Source: VRUE01 sp963796705 (lineage in GTDB: Bacteria > Actinomycetota > Thermoleophilia > Solirubrobacterales > 70-9). From it: DNA of 64,000 nucleotides. The stretch covers positions 930,001 through 994,000 of the forward strand of contig CAWCMK010000004.1 of assembly GCA_963796705.1 (NCBI GenBank), given 5' to 3'. The position numbers and the translations under genes are program-made. Under the pieces are notes generated by a model. It was not told the origin of the DNA, did not search any database, and was given only the letters and a program-made list of their open reading frames with translations. This document shows, piece after piece, positions 9,222 to 17,569 of this stretch. Every line of letters starts with the position of its first letter. Positions within the stretch are counted from its first letter, which is position 1.

Positions 9222-9972
9222 CCTGCTTCATCAGCTCGATGACGTCCTCGGTCGTGCGCGGCACGGTGTCATGGACCATGCGGCCGTCGCGGAGCGTCAC
9301 CAGGCGGTCCGCGTGCGCCGCGGCGGCCGGGTCGTGGGTGACCATGATCACCGTCTGGTCGAAATCGTCGACGGCCTGACGCAGGAGGCGCAGCACCTCG
9401 GCGCTCGACTTCGAGTCGAGGTTCCCGGTTGGCTCATCAGCGAAGACGACCGCCGGTTTGGAGATCAGGGCGCGGGCCACGGCGACCCGCTGCTGCTGGC
9501 CGCCGGAGAGCTCTGCCGGGCGGTGCGTGAGTCGGTCCTCGAGGCCGACCGTCCTGACGAGCTGATCGAGCCACTCGCGATCGGGCTTGCGGCCGGCAAT
9601 CGAGAGGGGCAGGACGAGGTTCTCCTCGGCGCTCAGCACCGGCAGCAGGTTGAAAAACTGGAAGACGAAACCAAGTTTGTCGCGGCGCAGCTTGGTCAGC
9701 TGGCCATCATCAAGTTCGGTGATCTCCTCGCCGTCGACCACCACGGATCCAGACGTCGGCCGGTCCAGGCCGGCGAGGATGTGCATCAGGGTCGACTTCC
9801 CCGAGCCCGATGGGCCCATGATTGCTGTGAAACGACCCCGCTCGAAGCCGATGCTGACGCCGGCCAGCGCCTCGACAGCGGCCGCGCCCTCGCCAAAGCG
9901 GCGGCTGACATCGGTGGCGAGTACGACCTGTCGGTCAGCGTTGGGGATCGGGCCACGGTATCGAGAGCGCAC
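9214..9972 (-). CDS. ABC transporter ATP-binding protein (MacB/LolD/FtsE class)
   Basis: 252 residues from GTG 9972. Walker A GPSGSGKST, Q-loop (FVFQFFNLLP), signature LSGGQQQRVAVARAL, Walker B with FADEPTGNLD and the switch His (MVTHD) are all present. It powers the two-FtsX-domain permease that follows. The frame is open further upstream to 10062, but that stretch reads across the end of the secreted-protein gene and lacks conserved residues. GTG 9972 is the closest usable start and overlaps that gene by 38 bases. No clear ribosome site is visible, so the start is uncertain. Confidence 0.92.
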   Translation of the reverse strand: MRSRYRGPIPNADRQVVLATDVSRRFGEGAAAVEALAGVSIGFERGRFTAIMGPSGSGKSTLMHILAGLDRPTSGSVVVDGEEITELDDGQLTKLRRDKLGFVFQFFNLLPVLSAEENLVLPLSIAGRKPDREWLDQLVRTVGLEDRLTHRPAELSGGQQQRVAVARALISKPAVVFADEPTGNLDSKSSAEVLRLLRQAVDDFDQTVIMVTHDPAAAAHADRLVTLRDGRMVHDTVPRTTEDVIELMKQVD

Positions 9973-10954
9973 CGCGGTCGGCGAGCGGGCGCCGCAGGGC
10001 GGGACGTTCGCCGAAAAAGCTGCCGGTGAATTTGCCGCCGCCGATCGTCCTCGGCACCCCAAGCGTCGCCGTGAAGTCCGGCCCGGTGAGCGCCGCTTCG
10101 CCGTCGAGGAAGGCGACGCGCAGCGTACCGCTCCAAGACGGCGTTGAGCCGGGGGCGCCGCGCTGGAAGGTCGCGCTGCCGCGAAACGGCGCCGAGGGCG
10201 CGGCCGTCGCCGTCGTCAGGGCTTCGTCGAAGCTGAAATCCGCCGGGCGCCCGCTGCTGATCAGGACGAAGCGGCTGATGCGGAGGCGCCCGACCGTTTC
10301 GCGTGAGATGGCGGCGAAGACCGTGATCGGCCTCGGCAGGCTGCGGTCGGTCACAGCCAGGAAGAGGAGACCGCCCAGGGCGGATGAGGCCGTGAGGGCG
10401 ACCTCCCCCTCGGCTTCGCCTCCTTCTTCGGGCTTCGGGTGCCGATGGGCACCGCCCGGAAAGTGGCAGCGGAGCTTCCCCGGCCGGGTCACCGTTCCCC
10501 GCACCCGTTTCGCGTGGAAGTCGACGAAACGGCTGCGGCCGACGAAGTCGATCGCGCCGACGAATACCCCGCGGCGGACCGTTTCGGGCCTGCCCGTGCA
10601 GAAGGGGGGCGGTTCCACCGCTTCGGGCGGCCCCGAGGGCTGGAACGCGACCTCGACGCTGCCAACCTGGCCGAGATCGGCCCTGATCCCGCCACGCGCG
10701 ACTCTGCCGCGGATCTCGTAGTCGACAAACTGGCCGCCGCGCGAGACCGAGAACCTCACCCGCTGCCCTTCGGTGGAGACCGCTAGCTTGGTGCCCGAGC
10801 CCTTGCCGAGCGAGAATTCTGGTCCGGAGCCGCTCGGCGGTAGGAGGAATCCCCCCTTTGCCGCGGCGCCGGCGGGAACCAGCAGGGCAAGCGCCACGGC
10901 AAGGCAGACCGCGGCGCCGATCGCCGCCCCCGCCGCCCCGGATCTCCCCCGCAC
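9935..10954 (-). CDS. Secreted protein of unknown function next to ABC exporter
   Basis: 339 residues from a GTG start. It begins with a charged tip and a long hydrophobic Ala/Leu core followed by AGAAAKG, a typical Sec signal peptide, so the mature chain is exported. The rest is rich in beta-prone Val, Phe and Gly segments and has two Cys residues (PPFCTG, LRCHF) that could pair. I do not recognise the family. It is the first gene of a run with the ABC ATPase and permease and overlaps the ATPase start, so it may be handled by, or cooperate with, that exporter. Confidence 0.7.
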   Translation of the reverse strand: MRGRSGAAGAAIGAAVCLAVALALLVPAGAAAKGGFLLPPSGSGPEFSLGKGSGTKLAVSTEGQRVRFSVSRGGQFVDYEIRGRVARGGIRADLGQVGSVEVAFQPSGPPEAVEPPPFCTGRPETVRRGVFVGAIDFVGRSRFVDFHAKRVRGTVTRPGKLRCHFPGGAHRHPKPEEGGEAEGEVALTASSALGGLLFLAVTDRSLPRPITVFAAISRETVGRLRISRFVLISSGRPADFSFDEALTTATAAPSAPFRGSATFQRGAPGSTPSWSGTLRVAFLDGEAALTGPDFTATLGVPRTIGGGKFTGSFFGERPALRRPLADRGALSIPWPDPQR

Positions 10955-10995
10955 CCCGATTGGCCAAGCTTCTCACAGGTAGCCTGCGCCCGGCG

Positions 10996-11781
10996 ATGGC
11001 GCTGGCGGACGATTTCGACGGGCTCCTGATCGACCTCGACGGGGTCGTCTGGGTTGGGCGCGAGCCGGTTCCGGGCGCCGCCGAGGCGCTACGGGGACTG
11101 CGCGAGGCCGGCAAGCCGATCGTCTTCGTGACCAATAACCCTGGGCGGGCGCCGTCCGCCTACGCCGAGCGGCTGCGCGACATGGGGGTGGACGCCGACG
11201 AGCAGCGGATCGTCACCGCCGGGATGGCGACCACGGCGCTCGCGGCCGAGCGGCTGGGCGCCGGCGCCGGCGCCTTCGTGATCGGCAGCGAGGCGTTTCG
11301 CGAGATGGCGGCAGCCGCGGGACTCGAGCCGCTCGAGGGTGAGGCGGCTCGCGGCGCCGCCGCGGTGCTCGTCTCCGGCCACAGTGGCTTCGACTATGAG
11401 GAGCTGCTGGGCGCGACGCGGGCTCTGCAGGCAGGGGCCCTGCTGTTCGCCACGAGCCGCGACCCGACCCTGCCCATGCCCGGCGGAGCCTGGCCTGGAA
11501 CCGGTGCGATCCTCGCGGCGATCGAGACTGCAAGCGGCGCCCGCGCCGAGATCGGGGGCAAGCCTGCGCGCCACCTCTTCGAGCTGGCCACCGCGAGGAT
11601 CGGGGTCAAGGGAAGGCTGGCAATGGTCGGCGACCGAATCTCCTCCGATATCGAGGGTGGGCGGCGCGCCGGGCTGAGAACCGTGCTCGTGCTGAGCGGG
11701 GCTGACAGCCGCGAGACGGCGGAGGCCGCGGCGCAGCCGCCTGATCACGTGATTGACAGCCTCGCGGACCTGCTGCGATGA
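10996..11781 (+). CDS. HAD-superfamily (IIA) phosphatase, NagD/phosphoglycolate phosphatase-like
   Basis: 261 residues. HAD motifs are clear: nucleophile loop LIDLDGVVWVG, motif II FVTNNPGRAPS, and the C-terminal MVGDRISSDIEGGRRAG acid pair. The C2a cap between them marks subclass IIA (NagD, PGP, pNPPase). It dephosphorylates small sugar phosphates or nucleotides. The real substrate is not visible. ATG 10996 is chosen because the conserved region begins eleven residues later. The MFS gene starts inside its stop codon, so the two form an operon. Confidence 0.88.
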   Translation: MALADDFDGLLIDLDGVVWVGREPVPGAAEALRGLREAGKPIVFVTNNPGRAPSAYAERLRDMGVDADEQRIVTAGMATTALAAERLGAGAGAFVIGSEAFREMAAAAGLEPLEGEAARGAAAVLVSGHSGFDYEELLGATRALQAGALLFATSRDPTLPMPGGAWPGTGAILAAIETASGARAEIGGKPARHLFELATARIGVKGRLAMVGDRISSDIEGGRRAGLRTVLVLSGADSRETAEAAAQPPDHVIDSLADLLR

Positions 11782-12992
11782 GAGTCCCAGAGCGCCCGGC
11801 GCCGGGGCCGCGGCCGGGTTTCGCTTTCGCGGGAATCTTCGCCGTCACCTTCTCGGGGCTGCTCGCGGTGGGCGCGGTGCTTCCAGTGCTGCCTCGCTAC
11901 GTGCACGGTCCCCTCGACGGGGGCAATGTCGCGGTCGGCGTTGTGATCGGCTCCTACGCGATCACCGGCCTGCTGTTGCGCCCAGTCGCAGGGCGCGTCG
12001 CCGATCTGCGGGGCCGCAAGCCGGCGGTCCTCGCGGGCTCGCTGCTCGTGGCGGCCTCCGGCTTCCTCTACCTCCTGCCCCTGGGCATCGGCGGCCTCCT
12101 CCTCGCGCGGCTGGTGCTGGGCGCGGGGGAGGGCACGGTCTTCACCGCCGGCTCGGCCTGGATCGTCGACCTCGCCCCTGAAGATCGGCGCGGCCGGGTG
12201 ATCGGCCTCTACGGGCTGGCCGTCTGGGGCGGGCTGAGCGTCGGCCCGCTGATCGGTGAGATCCTCCTGCACGCCTCCGGTTACACGCTGGTCTGGCTGT
12301 TCGCCGGCGTCTGCCCGTTGATCGGCGCCGCCCTCGCCTTCCGTGTCCCCGACCCCTACCAACCCCATCCCTCACTCGCAGAGCAGGAGCATTCGCTGAT
12401 CGCCCGTGAGGCGGTCCGTCCGGGCGCCGCCCTGGCGCTGGGCTCGATCGGCTATGGGACGGTCGCGGCCTTTGTCGTCCTGCACCTGGACTCGCGCGGC
12501 ATCGGCCACGGCGCCACCGTCTTTGGCGCCTTCGCGACGATGGTCGTCCTCACCCGCCTGGTGGCCGGCGATCTCCCCGACCGAGTGGGCCCCGCCCGGG
12601 TCGCGAGCGCTGCGGCGCTGGCCGAGGCCCTCGGTCTGGCGACAATCGCCCTCGCCCACAGCCTGCCTGTCGCTCTCGCCGGGGCGCTGGCGATGGGAAC
12701 CGCCTTCTCGCTGCTCTATCCGTCTCTCTCGCTGATCGTCGTCGAACGCGTCGCCGAGACGCGACGCGGCGCCGCGCTCGGGACCTTCACCGCCTGCTTT
12801 GACGCGGGCGTCGGGCTGGGGGCGCCGCTCGCCGGGCTGGCTGCGGCGCTGACCGATTACGAGGGTGCCTTCCTGATGGCGGCGGCGATCGCGGTCATCG
12901 CCGCAGCGATGATCGCGATCGCCATCGCGCCCCTAGCGCTCGGCGAACAGCAGGGTCTGGACGGCACGACCGATCCGGCCACGCCCATCTGA
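11778..12992 (+). CDS. Major facilitator superfamily transporter
   Basis: 404 residues with about twelve hydrophobic helices and the loop 2-3 signature GRVADLRGRKPAVLAG, placing it among drug/H+ antiporter-like MFS proteins. The ATGA overlap with the HAD phosphatase gene indicates coupled translation. Its last 60 bases overlap the convergent thioesterase gene. The substrate is not predictable from sequence. Confidence 0.88.
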   Translation: MRVPERPAPGPRPGFAFAGIFAVTFSGLLAVGAVLPVLPRYVHGPLDGGNVAVGVVIGSYAITGLLLRPVAGRVADLRGRKPAVLAGSLLVAASGFLYLLPLGIGGLLLARLVLGAGEGTVFTAGSAWIVDLAPEDRRGRVIGLYGLAVWGGLSVGPLIGEILLHASGYTLVWLFAGVCPLIGAALAFRVPDPYQPHPSLAEQEHSLIAREAVRPGAALALGSIGYGTVAAFVVLHLDSRGIGHGATVFGAFATMVVLTRLVAGDLPDRVGPARVASAAALAEALGLATIALAHSLPVALAGALAMGTAFSLLYPSLSLIVVERVAETRRGAALGTFTACFDAGVGLGAPLAGLAAALTDYEGAFLMAAAIAVIAAAMIAIAIAPLALGEQQGLDGTTDPATPI

Positions 12993-13718
12993 GAGCACCG
13001 ACTCGGCGCTGCCGATTCCGTTCGGACGGGGCCGCGAGACCGCGTCCACGCAGACCCACTCGCCCTCGGGCATCCGCTCGAGGTGAACGGTGAGGTCGAC
13101 GTTGATGAATATGTAACGGCGCCAGTCGAGCACGGCGCTGATCCCATTGCCGACGTCGGCGATCGCAAGCACGCGCTGCAACGGCGAAGGATCCTCGCCG
13201 TCGAGGAGTGCAACCCGCTGGCGCATCCACACGGTCGCCGGCCCGGGCTCGAGAAAGGAACCGCGGACCGCGCGCCACTCCATCGCGGTGTGATAGCCAA
13301 CGTCCTGCCCGGTGGGGAAGAAGTCCGCGGCCTTGCCCTCCTCGGGGCCGACCGGGGAGGGGTCGAGTGCGGCGGCATCATCGGGCAACAGGAGCTCGGC
13401 GGTCCGGATTCGCCACCCACGCGCGCGGATCAGCTCCTCACCGGCCTCCCCACGCAGCGATGCCTCGACCATCTGCACGCGCCGGCCCGGCCTGCTGACC
13501 TGCGCCTGAACCGCGACCGGCCCGATCGGCACCGGTCGCAGAATCTCGAACGTCAGGCGTCCGACCTGGAACGCGGCTGCCTCCTCGAGCAACTCGACCT
13601 CGCGGCCGAGCAACGCCGCCGGCGGCCCGGCGTGTTGGTGACCGGGGTCCCAGGGTCCGCGGGTCAGATCGGTGGCCCTAAAGCCGTCGCCATCGCGCAC
13701 GTAGAAGGCCTCGGACAC
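12933..13718 (-). CDS. Acyl-CoA thioesterase-like protein (TesB/4HBT_3 type)
   Basis: 261 residues from GTG 13718. It has the double hot-dog layout of TesB-like thioesterases. An N-terminal half carries GHQHAGPPAALLGREVELL and a C-terminal half carries ADVGNGISAVLDWRRYIFIN plus LTVHLERMPEGEWVCVDA. It would release fatty acids from CoA. An ATG three codons earlier (13727) overlaps the -10-like TAGGAT, so I prefer the GTG seven bases after that box. Confidence 0.8.
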   Translation of the reverse strand: MSEAFYVRDGDGFRATDLTRGPWDPGHQHAGPPAALLGREVELLEEAAAFQVGRLTFEILRPVPIGPVAVQAQVSRPGRRVQMVEASLRGEAGEELIRARGWRIRTAELLLPDDAAALDPSPVGPEEGKAADFFPTGQDVGYHTAMEWRAVRGSFLEPGPATVWMRQRVALLDGEDPSPLQRVLAIADVGNGISAVLDWRRYIFINVDLTVHLERMPEGEWVCVDAVSRPRPNGIGSAESVLSDGRGRIGRAVQTLLFAER

Positions 13719-13725
13719 GGCGCGC

Positions 13726-13731
13726 ATCCTA
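13726..13731 (-). promoter_or_regulatory. -10-like TAGGAT, leaderless start of the thioesterase gene
   Basis: The hexamer ends seven bases before GTG 13718. It overlaps the alternative ATG start, which argues for the GTG. There is no ribosome site. Confidence 0.4.
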
Positions 13732-13760
13732 GTTGCGCCCCGACAGCGAGGACGAACCCC

Positions 13761-13766
13761 TAAGCT
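13761..13766 (+). promoter_or_regulatory. -10-like TAAGCT, leaderless start of msrB
   Basis: TAAGCT ends six bases before ATG 13773. A GGAG is present, but only two bases from the ATG, too close to work as a ribosome site. Confidence 0.4.
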
Positions 13767-13772
13767 GGAGTC

Positions 13773-14168
13773 ATGCCGAAAGTGGAGAAGTCAGATGAGC
13801 AATGGCGCGAGCAGCTGACCCCCGAGCAGTTTGAGGTAACCCGCAAGGCAGGAACCGAGCGCGCCTTCACCGGCCCCTACGTCGAGGAGAAGGCCACGGG
13901 GATGTACCGCTGCGTTTGCTGTGGGACCGAGCTCTTCTCCTCTGACACCAAGTTTGACTCCGGCACCGGCTGGCCGAGCTTCACCGAGCCCGCCAATCTC
14001 GAGCACGTCGAACTGCGCCCCGACAACAGCCATTTCATGCGACGGACCGAGGTCGTCTGCAGAAGCTGTGACGCCCACCTCGGCCACGTCTTCGAGGACG
14101 GGCCGGCCGACCGCGGCGGCCAGCGCTACTGCATCAACGGCTGTGCCCTGACCTTCGAGGAGGATTAA
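13773..14168 (+). CDS. msrB: Peptide-methionine (R)-S-oxide reductase
   Basis: 131 residues, full family length. It repairs oxidised methionine (R-epimer) in proteins. Two CxxC zinc pairs are visible (CVCCG and CRSCD), as are the GTGWPSF motif, HLGHVF and the catalytic Cys in RYCING. The residues after it are unusual (CINGCAL rather than the common CINSASL), adding an extra Cys next to the active site. It is a monocistronic gene with a hairpin after it. Confidence 0.96.
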   Translation: MPKVEKSDEQWREQLTPEQFEVTRKAGTERAFTGPYVEEKATGMYRCVCCGTELFSSDTKFDSGTGWPSFTEPANLEHVELRPDNSHFMRRTEVVCRSCDAHLGHVFEDGPADRGGQRYCINGCALTFEED

Positions 14169-14174
14169 GCGGCG

Positions 14175-14191
14175 GCCCCCAGCGCGGGGGC
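14175..14191. terminator. Hairpin between convergent msrB and response regulator genes
   Basis: GCCCCC and GGGGGC (6 bp) enclose AGCGC, within the 26-base gap between two stop codons. It has no T-run but is well placed to act on both strands. Confidence 0.45.
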
Positions 14192-14194
14192 ACG

Positions 14195-14845
14195 CTACAT
14201 CGAACCGCCGGCGCCCAGGTAGCTGAAGCGGACGGCGAGGGCGACCGCCTCGGTGCGCGTGTCGACCTCGAGCTTGGCAATTGCATTGCGCACGTGCGTA
14301 TGGACCGTGGCCGGGCTGAGCTGCAGCCGCTCGGCGATCTCCTTGACCCGCAGGCCCTCGGCCAACAGCTCGAGGATCTGCCGCTCGCGCGGTGAGAGGT
14401 CGAGCAGCTTCTCGACCTCGGAAGGCTTGCCGCCGGCGAAGTCGCCGCCGAGGAAGGTGCCGCCGCCGGTGACCGCCTTCACCGCCCGGGCGATGTCCTC
14501 GGCGGGAGCGGACTTGAGGACGTAGCCGGCGGCGCCGGCGCGCAGCGCCAGCGCCAGGAGATCGGGCTGCGCGTGGGCGGTGAAGATGATCACCTTGGTC
14601 CGCGGCCGAACCTTCAGTACCTCCTTGGTCGCCTCAATCCCGTCCCGTTTGGGCAGCTCCACATCGATGATCAGGACATCGGGCTCGAGCTCCTTGACGA
14701 CGTCCACGACGTCTCGCCCGTTGCCCGCCTCGCCGACGATTTCCAGCACGGAGGAGTTGGCCATCCGTGCCTTGATCGCCTCGCGCACGATCTCGTGGTC
14801 ATCGCACAGGACGACGCGTTTGGCCTCGCGGACGCCCGTGCTCAT
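14195..14845 (-). CDS. NarL/FixJ-type response regulator
   Basis: 216 residues. The receiver domain (about 10-125) has the acidic pair in LCDDHE, the phosphoacceptor Asp in LIIDVELPKRDG, the switch Thr (FTAHA) and Lys (YVLKSAPAED). A C-terminal LuxR helix-turn-helix follows (LSPRERQILELLAEG, IAERLQLSPATVHTHVRNA). It is a DNA-binding transcription regulator whose sensor kinase is not adjacent. The gene lies 22 bases after serS on the same strand, so it may share its transcript. Confidence 0.93.
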   Translation of the reverse strand: MSTGVREAKRVVLCDDHEIVREAIKARMANSSVLEIVGEAGNGRDVVDVVKELEPDVLIIDVELPKRDGIEATKEVLKVRPRTKVIIFTAHAQPDLLALALRAGAAGYVLKSAPAEDIARAVKAVTGGGTFLGGDFAGGKPSEVEKLLDLSPRERQILELLAEGLRVKEIAERLQLSPATVHTHVRNAIAKLEVDTRTEAVALAVRFSYLGAGGSM

Positions 14846-14867
14846 CGTCGAGTGGCTCGCTTTTCGC

Positions 14868-16142
14868 TCATTCCTTGGCTCCGATCATCTCAGGCGCACC
14901 ATATGAATGCAAAATATTAGGTAACGAGAACGCTCCCCTTGCATCTTGGCGGTTCTCCATCAGCGCGATGATCGTGCGGCCAACCGCAATGGCGGTTCCG
15001 TTCAGCGTGTGAACCTCCTTCGGTGCTTCGCCATCGGCGGGCCGATACCTACAACTGAGACGGCGCGCCTGGAAGTCGGTCGTATTCGAGCACGAGGTCA
15101 GCTCGCGGTAGCGCCCTTGGCTGGGAATCCAGGCCTCGCAGTCGTACTTCTTCGCAGCCGGCGCGCCCAGGTCCCCGGCCGCCACAGAGACAACCCGGTA
15201 GGGAATCTCCAGCGCGGCGAGGATCCGCTCCTCGATTGCCAGCAGCCGCTCGTGCTCATCGGCGGATGCCGCCGGCTCTACGAACGAGAACATCTCGACC
15301 TTGTCGAATTGGTGGACGCGGAAGATGCCGCGGGTATCGCGCCCGGCGGCCCCAGCCTCGCGGCGAAAGCACGTCGAGAAGCCGCAGTAGCGCAGCGGCA
15401 GCTCCGCGGCGTTGAGGATCTCTTCCGCATGGAGCCCCGCGAGCGCGACCTCGGAGGTGCCGGTGAGGAAGAGTTCGTCCCTGGGGATCTCATAGATCTG
15501 GTCGCGGTCCCCCGGCAGGAACCCGGTCCCCTCAAGGGCCCCCTCACGGACCAACACCGGTGGCACCACCGGCTCGTGGCCCTCGCCCCGGACGAGATCG
15601 AGTGCGAACCTGACCAGGGCAAACTCGAGCAGCACCAGGTCGCCCTTCAGGTATGCGAAGCGGGCGCCTGAGAGCCTTGCCGCGGCCTCCGTCTCGATCA
15701 GGCCCAGCTCGGTTCCGAGCTCCAGGTGGTCGCGCGGCTCGAACCCGAACTCCGGCCTCTCCCCCACCTCTCGCAGGACCGCCGCGTCCTCCTCCGTCAT
15801 CCCGTCTGGAGCGGCGGGATCAGGCAGGTTGGGGAGCGCCATTGCGACCCGCCGCAGCTCGGTGTCGACCTTCTCCAGGTCCTCCTTGCCGGACTCGATC
15901 GTCCGCTTCAGCGTCTGCACCTGGGCGACCAGCTCGGCAGCCTCCTCACCGCGTTGTTTGGCCTCGCCGACCAGTTTGGAGAGCGTCCTTCGCTCGGCCT
16001 GCGCACTCTCGATCTCCGGCAGCAGCGTGCGCCGCCGGGCGTCGAGTGCGAGCAGTTCGTCGACGCCGGCGGCGGCTCCGCGGCGCGCGAGGGCCGCCTT
16101 GACCCGCTCAGGGTCGGAGCGGATCAGCCTTAGGTCCAACAT
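14868..16142 (-). CDS. serS: Serine--tRNA ligase
   Basis: 424 residues, standard length. It charges tRNA-Ser, and also tRNA-Sec where present. The N-terminal coiled-coil arm (about 30-110) is followed by the class II core, with motif 2 (CFRREAGAAG) and the serine-site/motif 3 region TSCSNTTDFQARRLSCRYR. The start is ATG 16142, encoding MLDLRLIRSDPERVK, the usual SerRS opening. A longer open frame upstream is the cytochrome c gene read out of frame. It is preceded by the cytochrome c gene (13-base gap). Confidence 0.97.
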   Translation of the reverse strand: MLDLRLIRSDPERVKAALARRGAAAGVDELLALDARRRTLLPEIESAQAERRTLSKLVGEAKQRGEEAAELVAQVQTLKRTIESGKEDLEKVDTELRRVAMALPNLPDPAAPDGMTEEDAAVLREVGERPEFGFEPRDHLELGTELGLIETEAAARLSGARFAYLKGDLVLLEFALVRFALDLVRGEGHEPVVPPVLVREGALEGTGFLPGDRDQIYEIPRDELFLTGTSEVALAGLHAEEILNAAELPLRYCGFSTCFRREAGAAGRDTRGIFRVHQFDKVEMFSFVEPAASADEHERLLAIEERILAALEIPYRVVSVAAGDLGAPAAKKYDCEAWIPSQGRYRELTSCSNTTDFQARRLSCRYRPADGEAPKEVHTLNGTAIAVGRTIIALMENRQDARGAFSLPNILHSYGAPEMIGAKE

Positions 16143-16155
16143 CGTCAGCCCCGCT

Positions 16156-16578
16156 TCAGGGAGATTCGCCGGCAGGGCCGGTGGACCCTTCGGCCTTCGG
16201 CCGCGGTGCTTCTTCGGCTTCTTCTCCGGCGTACTTGGCGACGAAGCGAGCGACGGCTTCGGCTTCCTTGCCGACCACGATGTTCTGGGGCATGATCGCG
16301 CCAGAGAAGCCGCCGTTCTGGATCGCAAAGAGCGCGTCTTGGTAGGTCTCGGTTCGCTGGTTGAGACTCGGTCCCTGGGTGCGCAGGCCGCGGTTGCCGG
16401 TGCCCTGCGTACCCGCGGCGCTGAGCGTGTGGCAGCCCGAGCAATGGGTGGCAAAGAGAACCGCCCCGGTGTAGTTGGGGTCGTTCTTGGACACCTTGAC
16501 CCCTTCTTCGCCGAAGCCGCAGGCTGCGAGCCCGAAAGCCGCGGCGAGGGCCAGAGCTGTGACAAATGCCGGTCGCAC
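16156..16578 (-). CDS. Cytochrome c lipoprotein (class I)
   Basis: 140 residues from GTG 16578. A short signal peptide ends in a lipobox (GLAAC), so the protein should be anchored on the outer face of the membrane. One heme site CSGCH lies near residue 44, and the likely axial Met is in FSGAIMPQN. The tail is Glu/Pro-rich and disordered. This is a small electron carrier, probably serving a terminal oxidase or another respiratory enzyme. It heads a run with serS and a response regulator, an odd combination. Confidence 0.85.
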   Translation of the reverse strand: MRPAFVTALALAAAFGLAACGFGEEGVKVSKNDPNYTGAVLFATHCSGCHTLSAAGTQGTGNRGLRTQGPSLNQRTETYQDALFAIQNGGFSGAIMPQNIVVGKEAEAVARFVAKYAGEEAEEAPRPKAEGSTGPAGESP

Positions 16579-16587
16579 GCGGCGCGC

Positions 16588-16597
16588 ATCATATTGT
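16588..16597. promoter_or_regulatory. Overlapping divergent -10-like elements for cytochrome c and flavin reductase
   Basis: The start codons of the divergent genes are only 28 bases apart. On the minus strand TATGAT (16588-16593) ends nine bases before GTG 16578. On the plus strand TATTGT (16592-16597) ends nine bases before ATG 16607. Both transcripts would have almost no leader. Confidence 0.4.
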
Positions 16598-16606
16598 CTG
16601 GACTCG

Positions 16607-17110
16607 ATGGCGGACTCCCGAGGGATCGGTGCTCCTGAGCCGGCGAGCTTCCGCGCCGCAATGGGGCTGCTGCCGACCGGCGTCACGGTGGTCAGCGCCG
16701 CCGGACCCGGGGGTCCGGCCGGAGCGACGGCCAACGCGGTCTCCTCGCTGTCGATCGAACCGATGCTGATGCTGGCCTGTCTTGACCGCGGCTCACGCAC
16801 GCTGCTCGCCGTGCAGGCCGCGAACCGCTTCGGGGTCAGCGTCCTGCAGGCGGGACAAGAGGAGATCGCGCGCCGCTTCGCGACCAAGGCGCCGGTGAAG
16901 GAGAAGTGGCGCGGGGTCGGTTGGGAGGAGCGCTGCGGTGTGCCGGCGATCGCCGATGCGCTGGTCTTCGTCGCCTGCGATCTACGCGACGTGATCGCCG
17001 GCGGGGACCACGTGATCATCACGGGCGAGGTGACCGGCCTGCTGGTCGCCTCGGGTCAGCCGCTCCTCTTCCACCGAGGCAGCTACCTGCCGCTCGATGC
17101 GCCAGGTTAA
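16607..17110 (+). CDS. Flavin reductase-like protein (HpaC/RutF family)
   Basis: 167 residues. The opening FRAAMGLLPTGVTVVSA and later TANAVSSLS are typical of the flavin reductase domain that binds FMN and passes electrons from NAD(P)H to free flavin for a partner monooxygenase. The C-terminal GDHVIITGEVTGLL and PLLFHRGSYLPL also fit. No partner monooxygenase is adjacent. ATG 16607 is the first start that fits the domain. An open frame further left overlaps the cytochrome gene. Confidence 0.88.
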   Translation: MADSRGIGAPEPASFRAAMGLLPTGVTVVSAAGPGGPAGATANAVSSLSIEPMLMLACLDRGSRTLLAVQAANRFGVSVLQAGQEEIARRFATKAPVKEKWRGVGWEERCGVPAIADALVFVACDLRDVIAGGDHVIITGEVTGLLVASGQPLLFHRGSYLPLDAPG

Positions 17111-17115
17111 GAAAG

Positions 17116-17144
17116 TTGTCGCAATACGCGGGCGCGTCTAGGTT
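17116..17144 (+). promoter_or_regulatory. Possible -35/-10 promoter for the SnoaL-like gene
   Basis: TTGTCG (17116-17121) and TAGGTT (17139-17144) are separated by 17 bases. Transcription would start near 17151, about 27 bases before the start codon, leaving room for the AGGAAGG ribosome site. Not tested. Confidence 0.35.
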
Positions 17145-17177
17145 CTCCTCAATATCCCCAAGAGGAAGGATTCCGGC

Positions 17178-17552
17178 ATGGGTGCACAGGAGAACAAGAC
17201 GACCGCCGAAGCTGCCTACAGGGCCTTCAACGCAGGCGATGCGGCGACCGCCATGGAGAACATCGACGAGGCGGTCGTTTGGACAACCCGTGGGGACAAT
17301 GCCCTGACCGGGACCTGTAACGGGAAGCAGGAGGTCGGCGAGCTGTGGGCACAGTTGGTGGGCAAGGGCTTCCAGACGAGCCCCCACGGCTTCATCGCCG
17401 ACGGTGACACGGTGGTGGTCCTGACGACCGTCACGCTGGATGGCGAGACGGTCGACTCCGCGGACGTCCTCACCTATGACTCGGACGGCATGCTGATCAC
17501 TTTCGACACGCTCGGCGACCCGAAGCTGGCCAATCGGGCCTTCCCGCGGTAG
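17178..17552 (+). CDS. SnoaL/NTF2-like fold protein
   Basis: 124 residues in the alpha+beta cone fold typical of SnoaL-like proteins: helix (AEAAYRAFNAGDAATAMENI), then strands with VVWTTRGDN and SADVLTYDSDGMLITF. Members are enzymes such as ketosteroid isomerases or simply binding proteins, so the function is open. It has a good AGGAAGG ribosome site, unlike many neighbours. Confidence 0.75.
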   Translation: MGAQENKTTAEAAYRAFNAGDAATAMENIDEAVVWTTRGDNALTGTCNGKQEVGELWAQLVGKGFQTSPHGFIADGDTVVVLTTVTLDGETVDSADVLTYDSDGMLITFDTLGDPKLANRAFPR

Positions 17553-17569
17553 TAGCGGCGCCGGCGGAC

